Positions 1 to 7,317 of a stretch of DNA of 12,733 nucleotides are shown one piece after another. Within the stretch, counting starts at the first letter, position 1, and each line of letters opens with the position of its first letter. The stretch comes from JADHLJ01 sp038118725. GTDB lineage: Bacteria; Pseudomonadota; Alphaproteobacteria; Thalassobaculales; Thalassobaculaceae. A program made the position numbers and the translations under genes. The stretch lies in NCBI GenBank assembly GCA_038118725.1, contig JAYOIK010000107.1:1-12733 (forward strand), given 5' to 3'. The notes beneath the pieces are model-generated. The model was given only the letters and a program-made list of their open reading frames with translations, was not told the origin of the DNA and did no database searches.

Positions 1-30
1 ATCGCCAGGGTACGCCACCCTCATCCTCCA

Positions 31-228
31 TCACCAAGATTCAACTATAGCTCCATGGTCCGCCCGACCATGCGGAATGCCGTTGGTGAGCGTCGTGCCC
101 TCCGCCGGTTTTACCGCGGGGAAGTCAGTGATCTCGCGGACTTTGGGCTCGGCCAGCGCCGTCGCGCTGGTCGCCATGACCATCCCGACAATGGCGCAGA
201 TGCTTGAAAACCTAGAACCGAAGCGCAT
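31..228 (-). CDS. Small secreted protein, unknown function (65 aa)
   Basis: I do not recognise this protein. Residues 1-26 look like a Sec signal peptide: basic start (R2, R6), hydrophobic stretch around I10-A24, and an ALA-E cleavage site after A26. The mature part would be about 39 residues, rich in Pro, Gly and Thr, without cysteine and without a recognisable domain. The ATG lies inside the last codons of serA in another frame (17 bp overlap). GAGGG sits 3 nt before the ATG, inside the serA coding sequence, so translation could be coupled to serA. The signal peptide is the main argument that the ORF is real, because a random frame seldom gives such an ordered N-terminus. The stop TGA is at 31-33. 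Function is unknown, and a chance ORF at the serA end remains possible. Confidence 0.55.
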   Translation of the reverse strand: MRFGSRFSSICAIVGMVMATSATALAEPKVREITDFPAVKPAEGTTLTNGIPHGRADHGAIVESW

Positions 229-1789
229 TCACCCTCACAACCTGTGGCAACGTTCTGACCTTCGCCAGGAGATCATCGTCGATTTCGCCGTCGACTTCCA
301 CCAGGGCAAGGGCCTCGCCGGTATTGTCGCGCCGCCCTAGATGGAAGGTCGCGATGTTAAGTCCTTCATCGCCGAGCACGGTGCCGAGCCCACCGATGAA
401 CCCGGGACGGTCATAGTTTCGCACATAGAGCATTCTCGGCGCGAATTCGGCCTCGACCTTGATGCCTTGGATATCGATCAGGCGCGGGCGATCGCCGGCG
501 AACAGGGTGCCGGCCATCACCCGGCTCCGGGTCTCTCCCTCCACCGTCAAGCGGAGCAGGGTTTGATAATCGCACGGTCTGTCGTGCCGGACCGTCGAGA
601 CCGCGATGCCGCGGCTCTGGGCGATCTTGGGCGCGCTGACCATGTTGACCGCGTCCATGCTCGGCTTCATCACGCCGGCGAGCGCGGCGGAAACGACCGG
701 CGCGGTATTGATCGCGGTGGCGAGGCCCTCGAACTCGATGCGCACCGCCTTGACCGGCTCCTCGGCTACCTGGCCGGCGAAGCTGCCGAGCAATTCGGCG
801 AGCTTCATATAGGGGCGCAGCACAGGGGCTTCCTCGGCGGTAACCGAGGGCATGTTGACCGCGTTGGTGATGGCGCCGGTGAGGAGATAGTCGGCCATCT
901 GTTCGGCGACCTGGAGGGCGACTTTCTCCTGAGCCTCCATGGTGGCGGCCCCGAGATGCGGGGTGGCGATCAGGCCCGGCGCGCCGAACAGAACGTTCTC
1001 CCTAGCCGGTTCGCTGGAAAACACATCCACCCCGGCGCCGGCGACATGCCCCGAATCGAGCGCCGCGCGAAGCGCGCTTTCGACGACGAGGCCACCGCGC
1101 GCGCAATTGACGATCCGGACGCCCTTCTTGGTCTTGGCCAGCGCCTCGGCGTCGAGGATATCGCGGGTCGCGTCGGTAAGCGGCGTGTGCAGCGAGATGA
1201 AATCCGCCTCTTCAAGCAAAGTGTCGAGATCAACCTTGCGCACGCCGAGATCCACCGCCCGCTCATCGCTTAGATACGGATCATAGGCGCTCACCCGCAT
1301 CTTCAGCCCGCAGGCCCGGTCGGCGACGATGGAGCCGATATTGCCGCAGCCGATCAGGCCGAGTCGCTTGCCGGTGATCTCGGTGCCCATGAAGCGGGAC
1401 TTCTCCCACTTGCCGGCCTGGGTCGACGCATTCGCCATCGGGATTTCGCGAGCCAGCGCGCAGATCATGGCGATGGCGTGCTCCGCCGTGGTCACGGCGT
1501 TGCCGAAGGGGGTATTCATCACCACCACGCCGGCCTCGGTCGCCGCGTCCACGTCGACATTGTCGACACCGATCCCGGCGCGCCCGATCACCTTGAGGTT
1601 GCTTGCCGCCGCCAGAACCTCCCGTGTCGCCTTGGTGGCCGAACGGATCGCCAGACCGTCATAGGCGTCGATACAGGCCAGCAGTTCCTCGGGTTTCATG
1701 CCGACCTTGCGGTCGACCTCGATGCCGCGTTCCTCGAAGATCTCGGTGGCGCGGGGGCTTAGATCGTCTGAAATCAATACCTTGGGCAT
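212..1789 (-). CDS. serA: D-3-phosphoglycerate dehydrogenase
   Basis: Cytosolic enzyme that oxidises 3-phosphoglycerate to 3-phosphohydroxypyruvate with NAD+, the first step of serine synthesis. Domains: split substrate-binding domain (about 1-98 and 285-315), Rossmann domain (about 99-284) with GCGNIG at 147-152 and D170 at the end of the second strand (NAD preference), an intervening domain (about 320-450), and a C-terminal ACT domain (about 452-525) that in this family often binds serine for feedback control. The catalytic set is R231 (ARGG), E260 (SSEP) and H278 (TPHLGA). The length of 525 aa is usual for the long, ACT-containing type. I chose the ATG at 1787-1789 because GGAGGG lies 4 nt before it; an ATG four codons upstream (1801) contains this GGAGGG within its own codons. 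It follows serC with a 67-bp gap, on the same strand, as the second gene of a serC-serA operon. Confidence 0.97.
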   Translation of the reverse strand: MPKVLISDDLSPRATEIFEERGIEVDRKVGMKPEELLACIDAYDGLAIRSATKATREVLAAASNLKVIGRAGIGVDNVDVDAATEAGVVVMNTPFGNAVTTAEHAIAMICALAREIPMANASTQAGKWEKSRFMGTEITGKRLGLIGCGNIGSIVADRACGLKMRVSAYDPYLSDERAVDLGVRKVDLDTLLEEADFISLHTPLTDATRDILDAEALAKTKKGVRIVNCARGGLVVESALRAALDSGHVAGAGVDVFSSEPARENVLFGAPGLIATPHLGAATMEAQEKVALQVAEQMADYLLTGAITNAVNMPSVTAEEAPVLRPYMKLAELLGSFAGQVAEEPVKAVRIEFEGLATAINTAPVVSAALAGVMKPSMDAVNMVSAPKIAQSRGIAVSTVRHDRPCDYQTLLRLTVEGETRSRVMAGTLFAGDRPRLIDIQGIKVEAEFAPRMLYVRNYDRPGFIGGLGTVLGDEGLNIATFHLGRRDNTGEALALVEVDGEIDDDLLAKVRTLPQVVRVNALRF

Positions 1790-1818
1790 TTCGCCCTCCA
1801 TGTCTCATGGGATTCGTG

Positions 1819-1833
1819 GCGGGAAGGTCCCGC
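1819..1833 (-). other. Hairpin in the serC-serA spacer
   Basis: Perfect 6-bp inverted repeat GCGGGA / TCCCGC with a 3-nt loop, in the 67-bp gap between the serC stop and the serA ribosome site. There is no T-run after it, so it does not look like a full intrinsic terminator. It could stabilise the serC 3' end or tune serA expression relative to serC. The pairing is seen directly; the role is inference. Confidence 0.4.
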
Positions 1834-1856
1834 GATTCAATGGCTGGGAGCGGGGC

Positions 1857-3020
1857 TCAGGCCGCTCGCGACGCGCCGGCCTTGACCGAGGCGAAGGCCC
1901 AGTCGAGCCAGGGTAGGAGCGCCTCGATATCGGCGGTCTCCACGGTCGCGCCGCCCCAGATCCGAAGACCCGGTGGCGCGTCGCGATAGCCGTTCACGTC
2001 GAAACCCGCGCCCTCGGCTTCAAGCAGCGCGGCCATCTTCTTGGGCACGCTGGCTTTTTCGCTGTCGGGCAGGCTGGTGAACCATGGATCCGTTATCGAC
2101 ACGCAGATCGAGGTGTTCGATCGGATCGCCGGCTCCGCCGCCAGGAAATCGGCCCAGTCGCTGGTTTCGATCCAGCGCGAGACGGCGGCGAGATTGGCGT
2201 CGGCCCGAGCCTGGAGCTCCGGTAGTCCGCCGATCTCCTCGGCCCATCGCAGGGCATCGAGCACGTCCTCGACACAGAGCATTGACGGGGTGTTCAGGGT
2301 TTCACCACGGAACACACCCTCGATCAACTTGCCGCCCTTGGTCAGCCGGAAGATCTTGGGCAACGGCCAGGGCGGGGTATAGCTCTCCAGGCGCTCGACC
2401 GCGCGGGGACCGAGCACCAGCATCCCGTGCGCCGCTTCGCCGCCGAGAACCTTCTGCCACGAGAATGTCGCGACATCGATCTTCTCCCAGGGAATATCCT
2501 GGGCCAGCACGGCGCTGGTGGCGTCGCACAGGGTCAGACCCTCGCGGTCGTCGGCGATCCAGTCGCCGTTCGGTACCCGCACGCCGGACGTGGTGCCGTT
2601 CCAGGTGAAGATCACGTCGCGCGAGAAATCCACCTGGCGAAGGTCGGGAAGGGCGCCGTAGTCGGCTTCCAGAATCCGCGTGTCCTTGAGCTTGAGTTGC
2701 TTGACCGCGTCGGTGACCCAGCCGGCGCCGAAACTCTCCCATGCGAGCAGATCCACGCCGCGGGCGCCGAGCAGTGACCACATCGCCATCTCGAAGGCGC
2801 CGGTATCCGAGGCGGGCACGATGCCGACCCGCCAGCCTTCGGGCAGGCCGAGCAGCGCGCTGGTGCGCGAGCAGACTTCGGCGAGTTTTGATTTGGCGGG
2901 CTCTGCCCGGTGAGAACGCCCGAGAGCGGCGTTGGTGAGAACAGCGGGGCCCCATCCGGGTCGCTTTGCACACGGTCCGGACGAGAACAGGGGAACCGCC
3001 GGCAATGCCGTTGGCTTCAT
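1857..3020 (-). CDS. serC: Phosphoserine aminotransferase
   Basis: PLP-dependent cytosolic aminotransferase that converts 3-phosphohydroxypyruvate and glutamate to phosphoserine and 2-oxoglutarate, the step after SerA. It is a fold-type I, class V aminotransferase. The PLP lysine is K190 in FSWQK, followed by VLGGEAAHG. D167 in CDATSA fits the residue that pairs with the pyridine nitrogen, and GRSHRA (34-39) is the N-terminal substrate-binding loop. The sequence is of the type found in Alphaproteobacteria and some archaea rather than the enterobacterial one, and 387 aa is normal for it. I chose the ATG at 3018-3020, since AAGGA lies 8 nt upstream. The alternative ATG at 3027-3029 would place this same purine run directly against the start codon. 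First gene of the serC-serA operon, with a structured leader upstream. Confidence 0.96.
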   Translation of the reverse strand: MKPTALPAVPLFSSGPCAKRPGWGPAVLTNAALGRSHRAEPAKSKLAEVCSRTSALLGLPEGWRVGIVPASDTGAFEMAMWSLLGARGVDLLAWESFGAGWVTDAVKQLKLKDTRILEADYGALPDLRQVDFSRDVIFTWNGTTSGVRVPNGDWIADDREGLTLCDATSAVLAQDIPWEKIDVATFSWQKVLGGEAAHGMLVLGPRAVERLESYTPPWPLPKIFRLTKGGKLIEGVFRGETLNTPSMLCVEDVLDALRWAEEIGGLPELQARADANLAAVSRWIETSDWADFLAAEPAIRSNTSICVSITDPWFTSLPDSEKASVPKKMAALLEAEGAGFDVNGYRDAPPGLRIWGGATVETADIEALLPWLDWAFASVKAGASRAA

Positions 3021-3068
3021 GGTCTTCATCCTTCATGTCGTTACCGCTCGTTGGGGAGCGGTGGCCCG
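3021..3068 (-). promoter_or_regulatory. serC leader with hairpin (serC RNA motif-like)
   Basis: On the minus strand the segment just before serC carries a perfect 7-bp hairpin, ACCGCTC / GAGCGGT (arms at 3056-3062 and 3043-3049, 6-nt loop CCCAAC). The sequence TAACGACATGAAGGA follows, ending in the serC ribosome site. A second, mutually exclusive pairing exists: GGGCGG (3066-3071) with CCGCTC (3056-3061) around a GCCA loop, including one G-U pair. Established knowledge: a 'serC motif' RNA was described upstream of serC-serA operons in Alphaproteobacteria. Position, gene context and hairpin fit, but I compare it to the published motif only from memory. Whether the alternative 5' arm is transcribed depends on the true start site; with the proposed promoter the start would fall near 3068. 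Confidence 0.6.
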
Positions 3069-3074
3069 CCCGGG

Positions 3075-3102
3075 ACCCTATGTATCGCGCGGTCCAAGTC
3101 AA
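3075..3102 (-). promoter_or_regulatory. Candidate sigma-70 promoter of serC-serA
   Basis: On the minus strand, TTGACT (3097-3102) is separated by 16 nt from TAGGGT (3075-3080). The -35 is near consensus; the -10 keeps only the three most conserved positions (TA...T). Transcription would start near 3068, just upstream of the leader hairpin and about 48 nt before the serC ATG. Read by eye; no other better pair was found in the divergent region 3030-3278. Confidence 0.4.
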
Positions 3103-3278
3103 ACGCTTTTCGCTAGTGCGGCAATTCGCGCGGGCCGCAGCGTGATGAGCAAGTGATCAAGGCTCTGCCACGTCGCCGCTATTCGTGTTTCCGGCTAAAA
3201 CAATGCTACGGTTACAATGCGCCTCATGACGCCGATTGGCGTGGCCCTGGCGCGCGCGGGCCGAAGGGGGGAATTGAC

Positions 3279-5081
3279 ATGTCAACGATGGTTCTGGGCC
3301 TCTCGGTTGTGGTTCAGGCCTTGGTCGCCTTCGCGGCGTTGAGACTGGTGGTGGTCACGCGGTTTCGCGTGGCTTGGGCTCTGATTTCCTCGGCCCTCTT
3401 CCTAATGACGGTTCGGCGATCGATTACCTTCTATAGGGTGATCGCGGATGAAAATGCTTTCGCGCCTGATCTGGTCGCGGAACTGGTGGCATTGTCGATC
3501 TCGGTGCTCATGCTTGCCGGCGTTTTGTGGATAGGGCCGTTGTTGCGAGCATTCGATCGTGCCAACCAAGAGCTCGGGGCCCGTCAAGCGGAGTTCCAAG
3601 CATACGCCGAAGCCAGCTCGGACTATTTCTGGGCGACGGATGAACAGCTCCGCGTTTCCTATTTGTCGGAGGAATTCGAACGCATAACGGACATTCCGGC
3701 GGAGCGGTTGCTTGGCAGGGAGCGTGGGGAGGTCGTCCCGTCCACGGTCGATCCCGCGGCTTGGCGCGCGCATCTCTAGGATTTTCGACAAAGGCGGCCG
3801 TTTCGGGATTTCAGTTTCCAGCATATTCGCGCCGATGGGAGTGTCGTCTCATTGTCGATAAGCGGTGTCCCGGTCTTCGATGATAGTGGCGCCTTTCAAG
3901 GCTATCGTGGCGTCAGGCGCAATATCACGAGCCTGGTCGAAGCCGAGGATGAACGCCGGCAACAGGCGATGTTTCTCAGCTCGATTATCGAGAACATCCC
4001 GGCGATGGTGTTCGTTAAGCGGGCCAGCGACCTTTAATTCACCCTGTTGAATCGGGCGGGCGAGGATATGCTCGGCGTGCGGCGGGAAGACTTTGTCGGT
4101 CGCAGTGACTATGACCTCTTCTCCAAGGCGGAAGCGGACAACTTTACCCGGATTGATCGCGAATCATTGGCGCGGGAAGAATCCTTGGATATCCAAGAAG
4201 AGCAAATGACTTCTCCCTCCAGGGGGCGGCGGTTTCTCCGGACGAAGAAGATCGCCATTCGGGATTCCGACGGCACGCCGCGATATCTGCTTGGCATATC
4301 CGAGGACATCACGGAGCGCAGGATCGGCGAGGAGAGACTGGCGCAAAGCCTGGAAGAGGCCAATCGCGCCAACCGGGCGAAGTCCGAGTTTCTCGCGAAG
4401 ATGAGTCATGAGCTGCGAACGCCCTTGAACGCGATCATCGGCTATTCCGAAATGATCGCCGAGGAGATGGCGGGACCGGAAGTCTCGCCGCAATACAAAC
4501 GCTATGCCGGCCATATCCAGGATTCCGGACGATCGCTTCTCGCGCTCGTGAACGATCTGCTGGATCTTTCACGGGTCGAGGCGGCCAAGCTCGAACTGAT
4601 CGAGGAGGAGTTCGATTTCGTTAAGCTGCTCGAGGCGTGTCTCGCCGAGTTCGGCGCCCAGAACGCGCGCGGCCAGGGACCGGTACTTAGACGTGATTTC
4701 GACCGGCGGGCATTGATGATGCACGGCGATGCGCTGAAGCTTCGACAGGCGGTCACCAACCTGGTTTCCAACGCAATGAAGTTCACCGGTGACGGGGGCG
4801 TGGTGACGGTGGAACTGCGATATGGTGGCGAGGACGATGGCGTCATCCTCCGGGTCCGGGATAATGGCGAGGGTATCGATCCCGAGGATTTGCCGCATGT
4901 TTTCGAGCCGTTTCACAAGGGGAACCCGAACACGCGCACCAACCAACAGGGCGTCGGCCTGGGCCTGAACATCGCGCGATCCTTCGTTGTCCTGCATCAA
5001 GGCCGCTTGGAGATCGAAAGTACGTTGGGCGAGGGGACGGTCGCGACACTATTGTTGCCGGCGAGCCGAGTACTTGGCTAA
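3279..5081 (+). pseudogene. PAS-domain sensor histidine kinase with two in-frame stops
   Basis: One reading frame of 600 codons encodes a membrane sensor kinase but is interrupted by TAG at 3777-3779 (codon 167) and TAA at 4035-4037 (codon 253). No frameshift is needed: similarity-bearing sequence continues in the same frame across both stops. The start ATG 3279 has AAGGGGGG 7 nt upstream. Order: about three membrane segments (residues 5-25, 30-46, 69-90), a PAS domain from about 108 that is cut by the TAG before its PFRDF segment, a second PAS from about 235 cut by the TAA, then HisKA with SHELRTPLNAIIG (phosphoacceptor H377), and HATPase_c with N498 in the N-box, DNGEGID at 528-534 and a GVGLGL motif. 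No receiver domain follows. Neither the membrane part nor PAS1 can reach the kinase core without readthrough. A downstream TTG (4047) or ATG (4068) could give a soluble PAS-kinase fragment, but no good ribosome site is seen. A TACAAT at 3213-3218 could be its -10. No response regulator gene is adjacent. Recent pseudogene is the simplest reading; sequence error cannot be excluded. Confidence 0.85.
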
Positions 5082-5127
5082 GCGCGGCTTGAAGCGCGAA
5101 GCCTGATAGCTACATGGGCGAGCGCGG

Positions 5128-6321
5128 TTACTTCTTGGTCGCGCCGATAAGTTTCCTTAGTTTTTCACCCGCGCTCGCGCCGCCATGTTCGACCGCGCGG
5201 CGATACCAGGCCGCCGCCAGGCGCCGGTCCGTGACGACCCATTCTCCGGTGGCGTAGATATCGCCGACCATCTCCATCGCGCCGGGATAGCCACCGTACG
5301 AGGCCCTGAGCGCCCAGAACGCGGCGCGATCCATGTCCTGCGGCATGGCGGTGCCGGCACGCAACAGACCGGCGATCACGGTCTGCGCGAAGGGCACCTC
5401 GCGACGCGCCTCGGCCCAGAGATAGTCCAGCGACGCGCCGGTCTTGCCGGAGGCGACCTCGACCAGCGCGGATTGCAGGCGAGCAAGGTCGATATCCTTC
5501 GGAACCGAACGCCCGGATGGCCGCCAATCAGGTTCGTTCGTGTCCTCGATGATGTATTGCGGATAGCCGACCCCGTCGCGGAAGCCGTGATGCAGGGCGA
5601 TCTCGACCAAGCGGCCACAGACATCCATGGTCCAGATCTCTTGGGTGAACTCGCTCCAGATCGAACCGTCGCTTTCGACTTCACGCCGTAACGGTTTGGC
5701 GACGCTATCGACGATCCGCTGATCGCTGCAACGCTCCATCTCGGCGTGCTCCAGCGCGGTATCCCGGATATCGGAACGCATCTCACGGGCCAGTTCGCTG
5801 CCGGCGCTGGTGGTACCGGGAGTGCTGATCCGCATGTTGGGCGGGGCGTCCTTTCGCGCGCCGAATATCGCGTTATAGGTCAGCGTGGCATCGCATCGCG
5901 TCACCTCGTAGCGGACCCGCCAGATCCCCGCCGATGGATGCGCGGCGTCCGTCGGCATGGCGAACGCGGGCTCCGGCTGTTGCAACACCGCGAGGGGTTT
6001 CACGACGTAGGGCTTTGGGCAATCGCGACCGAGATAGGCGTCATTGGTGATGGCCGCCTCGACCAGGCGGCGCGCGAAGCCGTCCGAGGCGATATAGCCG
6101 TCGAAACGGATTTGCTCGGGCGATGGCGGTTCAGCCTTGGGGCGCTTCGCGGGCTCGGGTTCGGGAACGGCGCGCGGCCGGCCCTGCTCGTCGATCGCGG
6201 TATTATCAACCTTCAGCGCGGCGATGGTTTCGCCGACCCTTTCCTGGATCGTTTGCCCCTCGCAGCCGGTCAATAGAAGGAACGCCAGAAACGCCGCGCC
6301 GACCCGGATCCCGTCATGCAT
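5128..6321 (-). CDS. Lipoprotein with Sel1-like repeats, unknown function
   Basis: The N-terminus is a lipoprotein signal peptide with lipobox LTGC (C20), so the mature protein would be lipid-anchored in the envelope. A Pro/Glu/Lys-rich linker follows (about 48-70), then a long region without a domain I recognise (about 70-290) containing cysteines 101, 143, 198 and 235 that could form disulfides in the periplasm. The C-terminal part (about 303-377) shows two Sel1-like helical repeats: alanine-rich helices with the AAFWALRAS and AAAWYRRAVEHG signatures. Sel1 repeats usually mediate protein-protein contacts. The start at 6321 is the only ATG in frame before the signal peptide; no clear ribosome site is seen. 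It is transcribed divergently from the 6490 gene and convergently with the histidine kinase pseudogene, so it is probably a single-gene unit. Function is unknown. Confidence 0.85.
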   Translation of the reverse strand: MHDGIRVGAAFLAFLLLTGCEGQTIQERVGETIAALKVDNTAIDEQGRPRAVPEPEPAKRPKAEPPSPEQIRFDGYIASDGFARRLVEAAITNDAYLGRDCPKPYVVKPLAVLQQPEPAFAMPTDAAHPSAGIWRVRYEVTRCDATLTYNAIFGARKDAPPNMRISTPGTTSAGSELAREMRSDIRDTALEHAEMERCSDQRIVDSVAKPLRREVESDGSIWSEFTQEIWTMDVCGRLVEIALHHGFRDGVGYPQYIIEDTNEPDWRPSGRSVPKDIDLARLQSALVEVASGKTGASLDYLWAEARREVPFAQTVIAGLLRAGTAMPQDMDRAAFWALRASYGGYPGAMEMVGDIYATGEWVVTDRRLAAAWYRRAVEHGGASAGEKLRKLIGATKK

Positions 6322-6360
6322 GAAAACATACCGTCAAAAGAGACTCATTCCGCGCATGGT

Positions 6361-6441
6361 GCCCCGCCGGTGGGGCTTCTGTCGACAGATCATCCGGTTG
6401 GTCCGGCGCGGCGTGATCGGCGCGTTGCGCGCGATGCATCG
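6361..6441. promoter_or_regulatory. Cluster of inverted repeats between divergent genes
   Basis: The 168-bp gap between the lipoprotein gene and the oxidoreductase gene contains GCCCC-6-GGGGC (6361-6376, followed by TTCT), GCGCG-3-CGCGC (6420-6432) and the 10-bp palindrome CGATGCATCG (6432-6441). Any of these could be an operator or a transcript hairpin for either gene. The repeats are visible; in a GC-rich genome short ones arise by chance, so the role is uncertain. I could not identify a convincing -35/-10 pair here. Confidence 0.25.
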
Positions 6442-6489
6442 ACGGTGTAGGGAAAACCCTTGAAGTTCAGTCGTGAAGAGAGATCCGTC

Positions 6490-7317
6490 ATGCAAGCCAC
6501 GCTTAACATCTCCGGGAAGACCAAGGTCTATGGCTGCATGGCCGATCCGATCGGCCATGTACGCGCGCCGTCGGTGTTCAACCCGCTCTTCGAGAAGCAT
6601 GGGGTCGACGCGGTCATGGTGCCGCTGCATATACCGCCGGAGGGTCTCGACGCGGCGATCGCCGGGCTGCGCGCGATGCCGAATTTCATGGGGCTGTCGG
6701 TCACCTTGCCGCACAAGCTACCGATCATGGCGCATTGTGACGAGATCGGCCGTCAGGGCCAGTTGGTCGGCGCGGTGAACTTCGCCGCCTTCGATGAGGA
6801 TCGCCGGCTGATCGGCGACAATTGCGACGGCACGGGTTTCGTGAACGGCATGCTGGCGGCGGGCTATCCGGTCAAGGGCAAGCAGGTGCTCATGGTCGGC
6901 TCGGGCGGCGCGGCCCGGGCGATCGGGTTCTCCCTCGCCGATAGCGGGGTTGCCCGGCTCGGGATTTCCAACCGAACACGCGCGAAGGCCGAGGAACTCG
7001 CCGCCGCCGTCTCGTCCGGTTATCCAGATGTCCCCGTCGAGGTGTCGGAGCCCGACCCGCGCGGCTTTGATATTGTTGTGAACACCACCTCGCTCGGTCT
7101 GCGAGAAGACGACGCGCTGCCGGTTGACCCCGACCTGCTGGACCCGTCCCAACTGATGGCCGAGATCATCATGAACCCTGTCGACACGCCGATCCTCAAG
7201 GCGGCCCAGGCAAAGGGTTGCCGGATCCACTATGGCCGTCCCATGTTCGATCATCAGGTGACGATTATCGCCAAGCTGTTCGGCTACGATTTTCCGGTTC
7301 CCGGCTCCGACGCGTGA
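6490..7317 (+). CDS. Shikimate dehydrogenase-family oxidoreductase (AroE-like)
   Basis: A 275-aa member of the AroE/YdiB family, which reduces a cyclic keto acid with NAD(P)H. Conserved: K76 in VTLPHK and D113 in NCDGTGF (the catalytic pair), GSGGAA at 137-142 (dinucleotide loop), NRT at 161-163 (typical of NADP preference), NTTSLG, and Q256 in the late MxxxQ motif. Divergent: the substrate motif, normally HSxSP with two serines that hold the shikimate carboxylate, reads HVRAP (23-27), and MLVxQ reads MFDHQ. The substrate is therefore doubtful and I give no aroE symbol; a paralogue acting on another hydroxy/keto acid is likely. Start ATG 6490 has AGAGAG 7 nt upstream; a TTG at 6460 in frame is possible but less typical. 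The 3' end overlaps the transporter gene by 4 bp, so the two form an operon. Confidence 0.85.
   Translation: MQATLNISGKTKVYGCMADPIGHVRAPSVFNPLFEKHGVDAVMVPLHIPPEGLDAAIAGLRAMPNFMGLSVTLPHKLPIMAHCDEIGRQGQLVGAVNFAAFDEDRRLIGDNCDGTGFVNGMLAAGYPVKGKQVLMVGSGGAARAIGFSLADSGVARLGISNRTRAKAEELAAAVSSGYPDVPVEVSEPDPRGFDIVVNTTSLGLREDDALPVDPDLLDPSQLMAEIIMNPVDTPILKAAQAKGCRIHYGRPMFDHQVTIIAKLFGYDFPVPGSDA

Noticed and set aside
7..21. AGGGT-5-ACCCT hairpin after the small minus-strand ORF, as a terminator
   Set aside because: The stem has only 5 bp and no T-run is visible before the window edge.
341..1273. Plus-strand open frame of 310 codons opposite serA
   Set aside because: Antisense shadow in GC-rich DNA; its composition (Arg/Gly/His/Asp-rich) is typical of such frames, and serA on the other strand has complete motifs.
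2302..3102. Minus-strand open frame of 266 codons overlapping serC
   Set aside because: Out-of-frame shadow of serC, very Arg-rich, no domain.
3777..4037. Programmed stop-codon readthrough or recoding in the histidine kinase gene
   Set aside because: Two different stops (TAG and TAA), no visible recoding element, and other genes in the window end normally with TAG, TAA and TGA. Inactivation or sequence error is simpler.
5086..5103. GGCTT-8-AAGCC between the converging genes, as a bidirectional terminator
   Set aside because: Short stem, large loop, no T-tract on either strand.
6460..6492. TTG 6460 as the start of the AroE-like gene
   Set aside because: Adds ten residues outside the family's normal N-terminus and lacks a good ribosome site, while ATG 6490 has AGAGAG 7 nt upstream.
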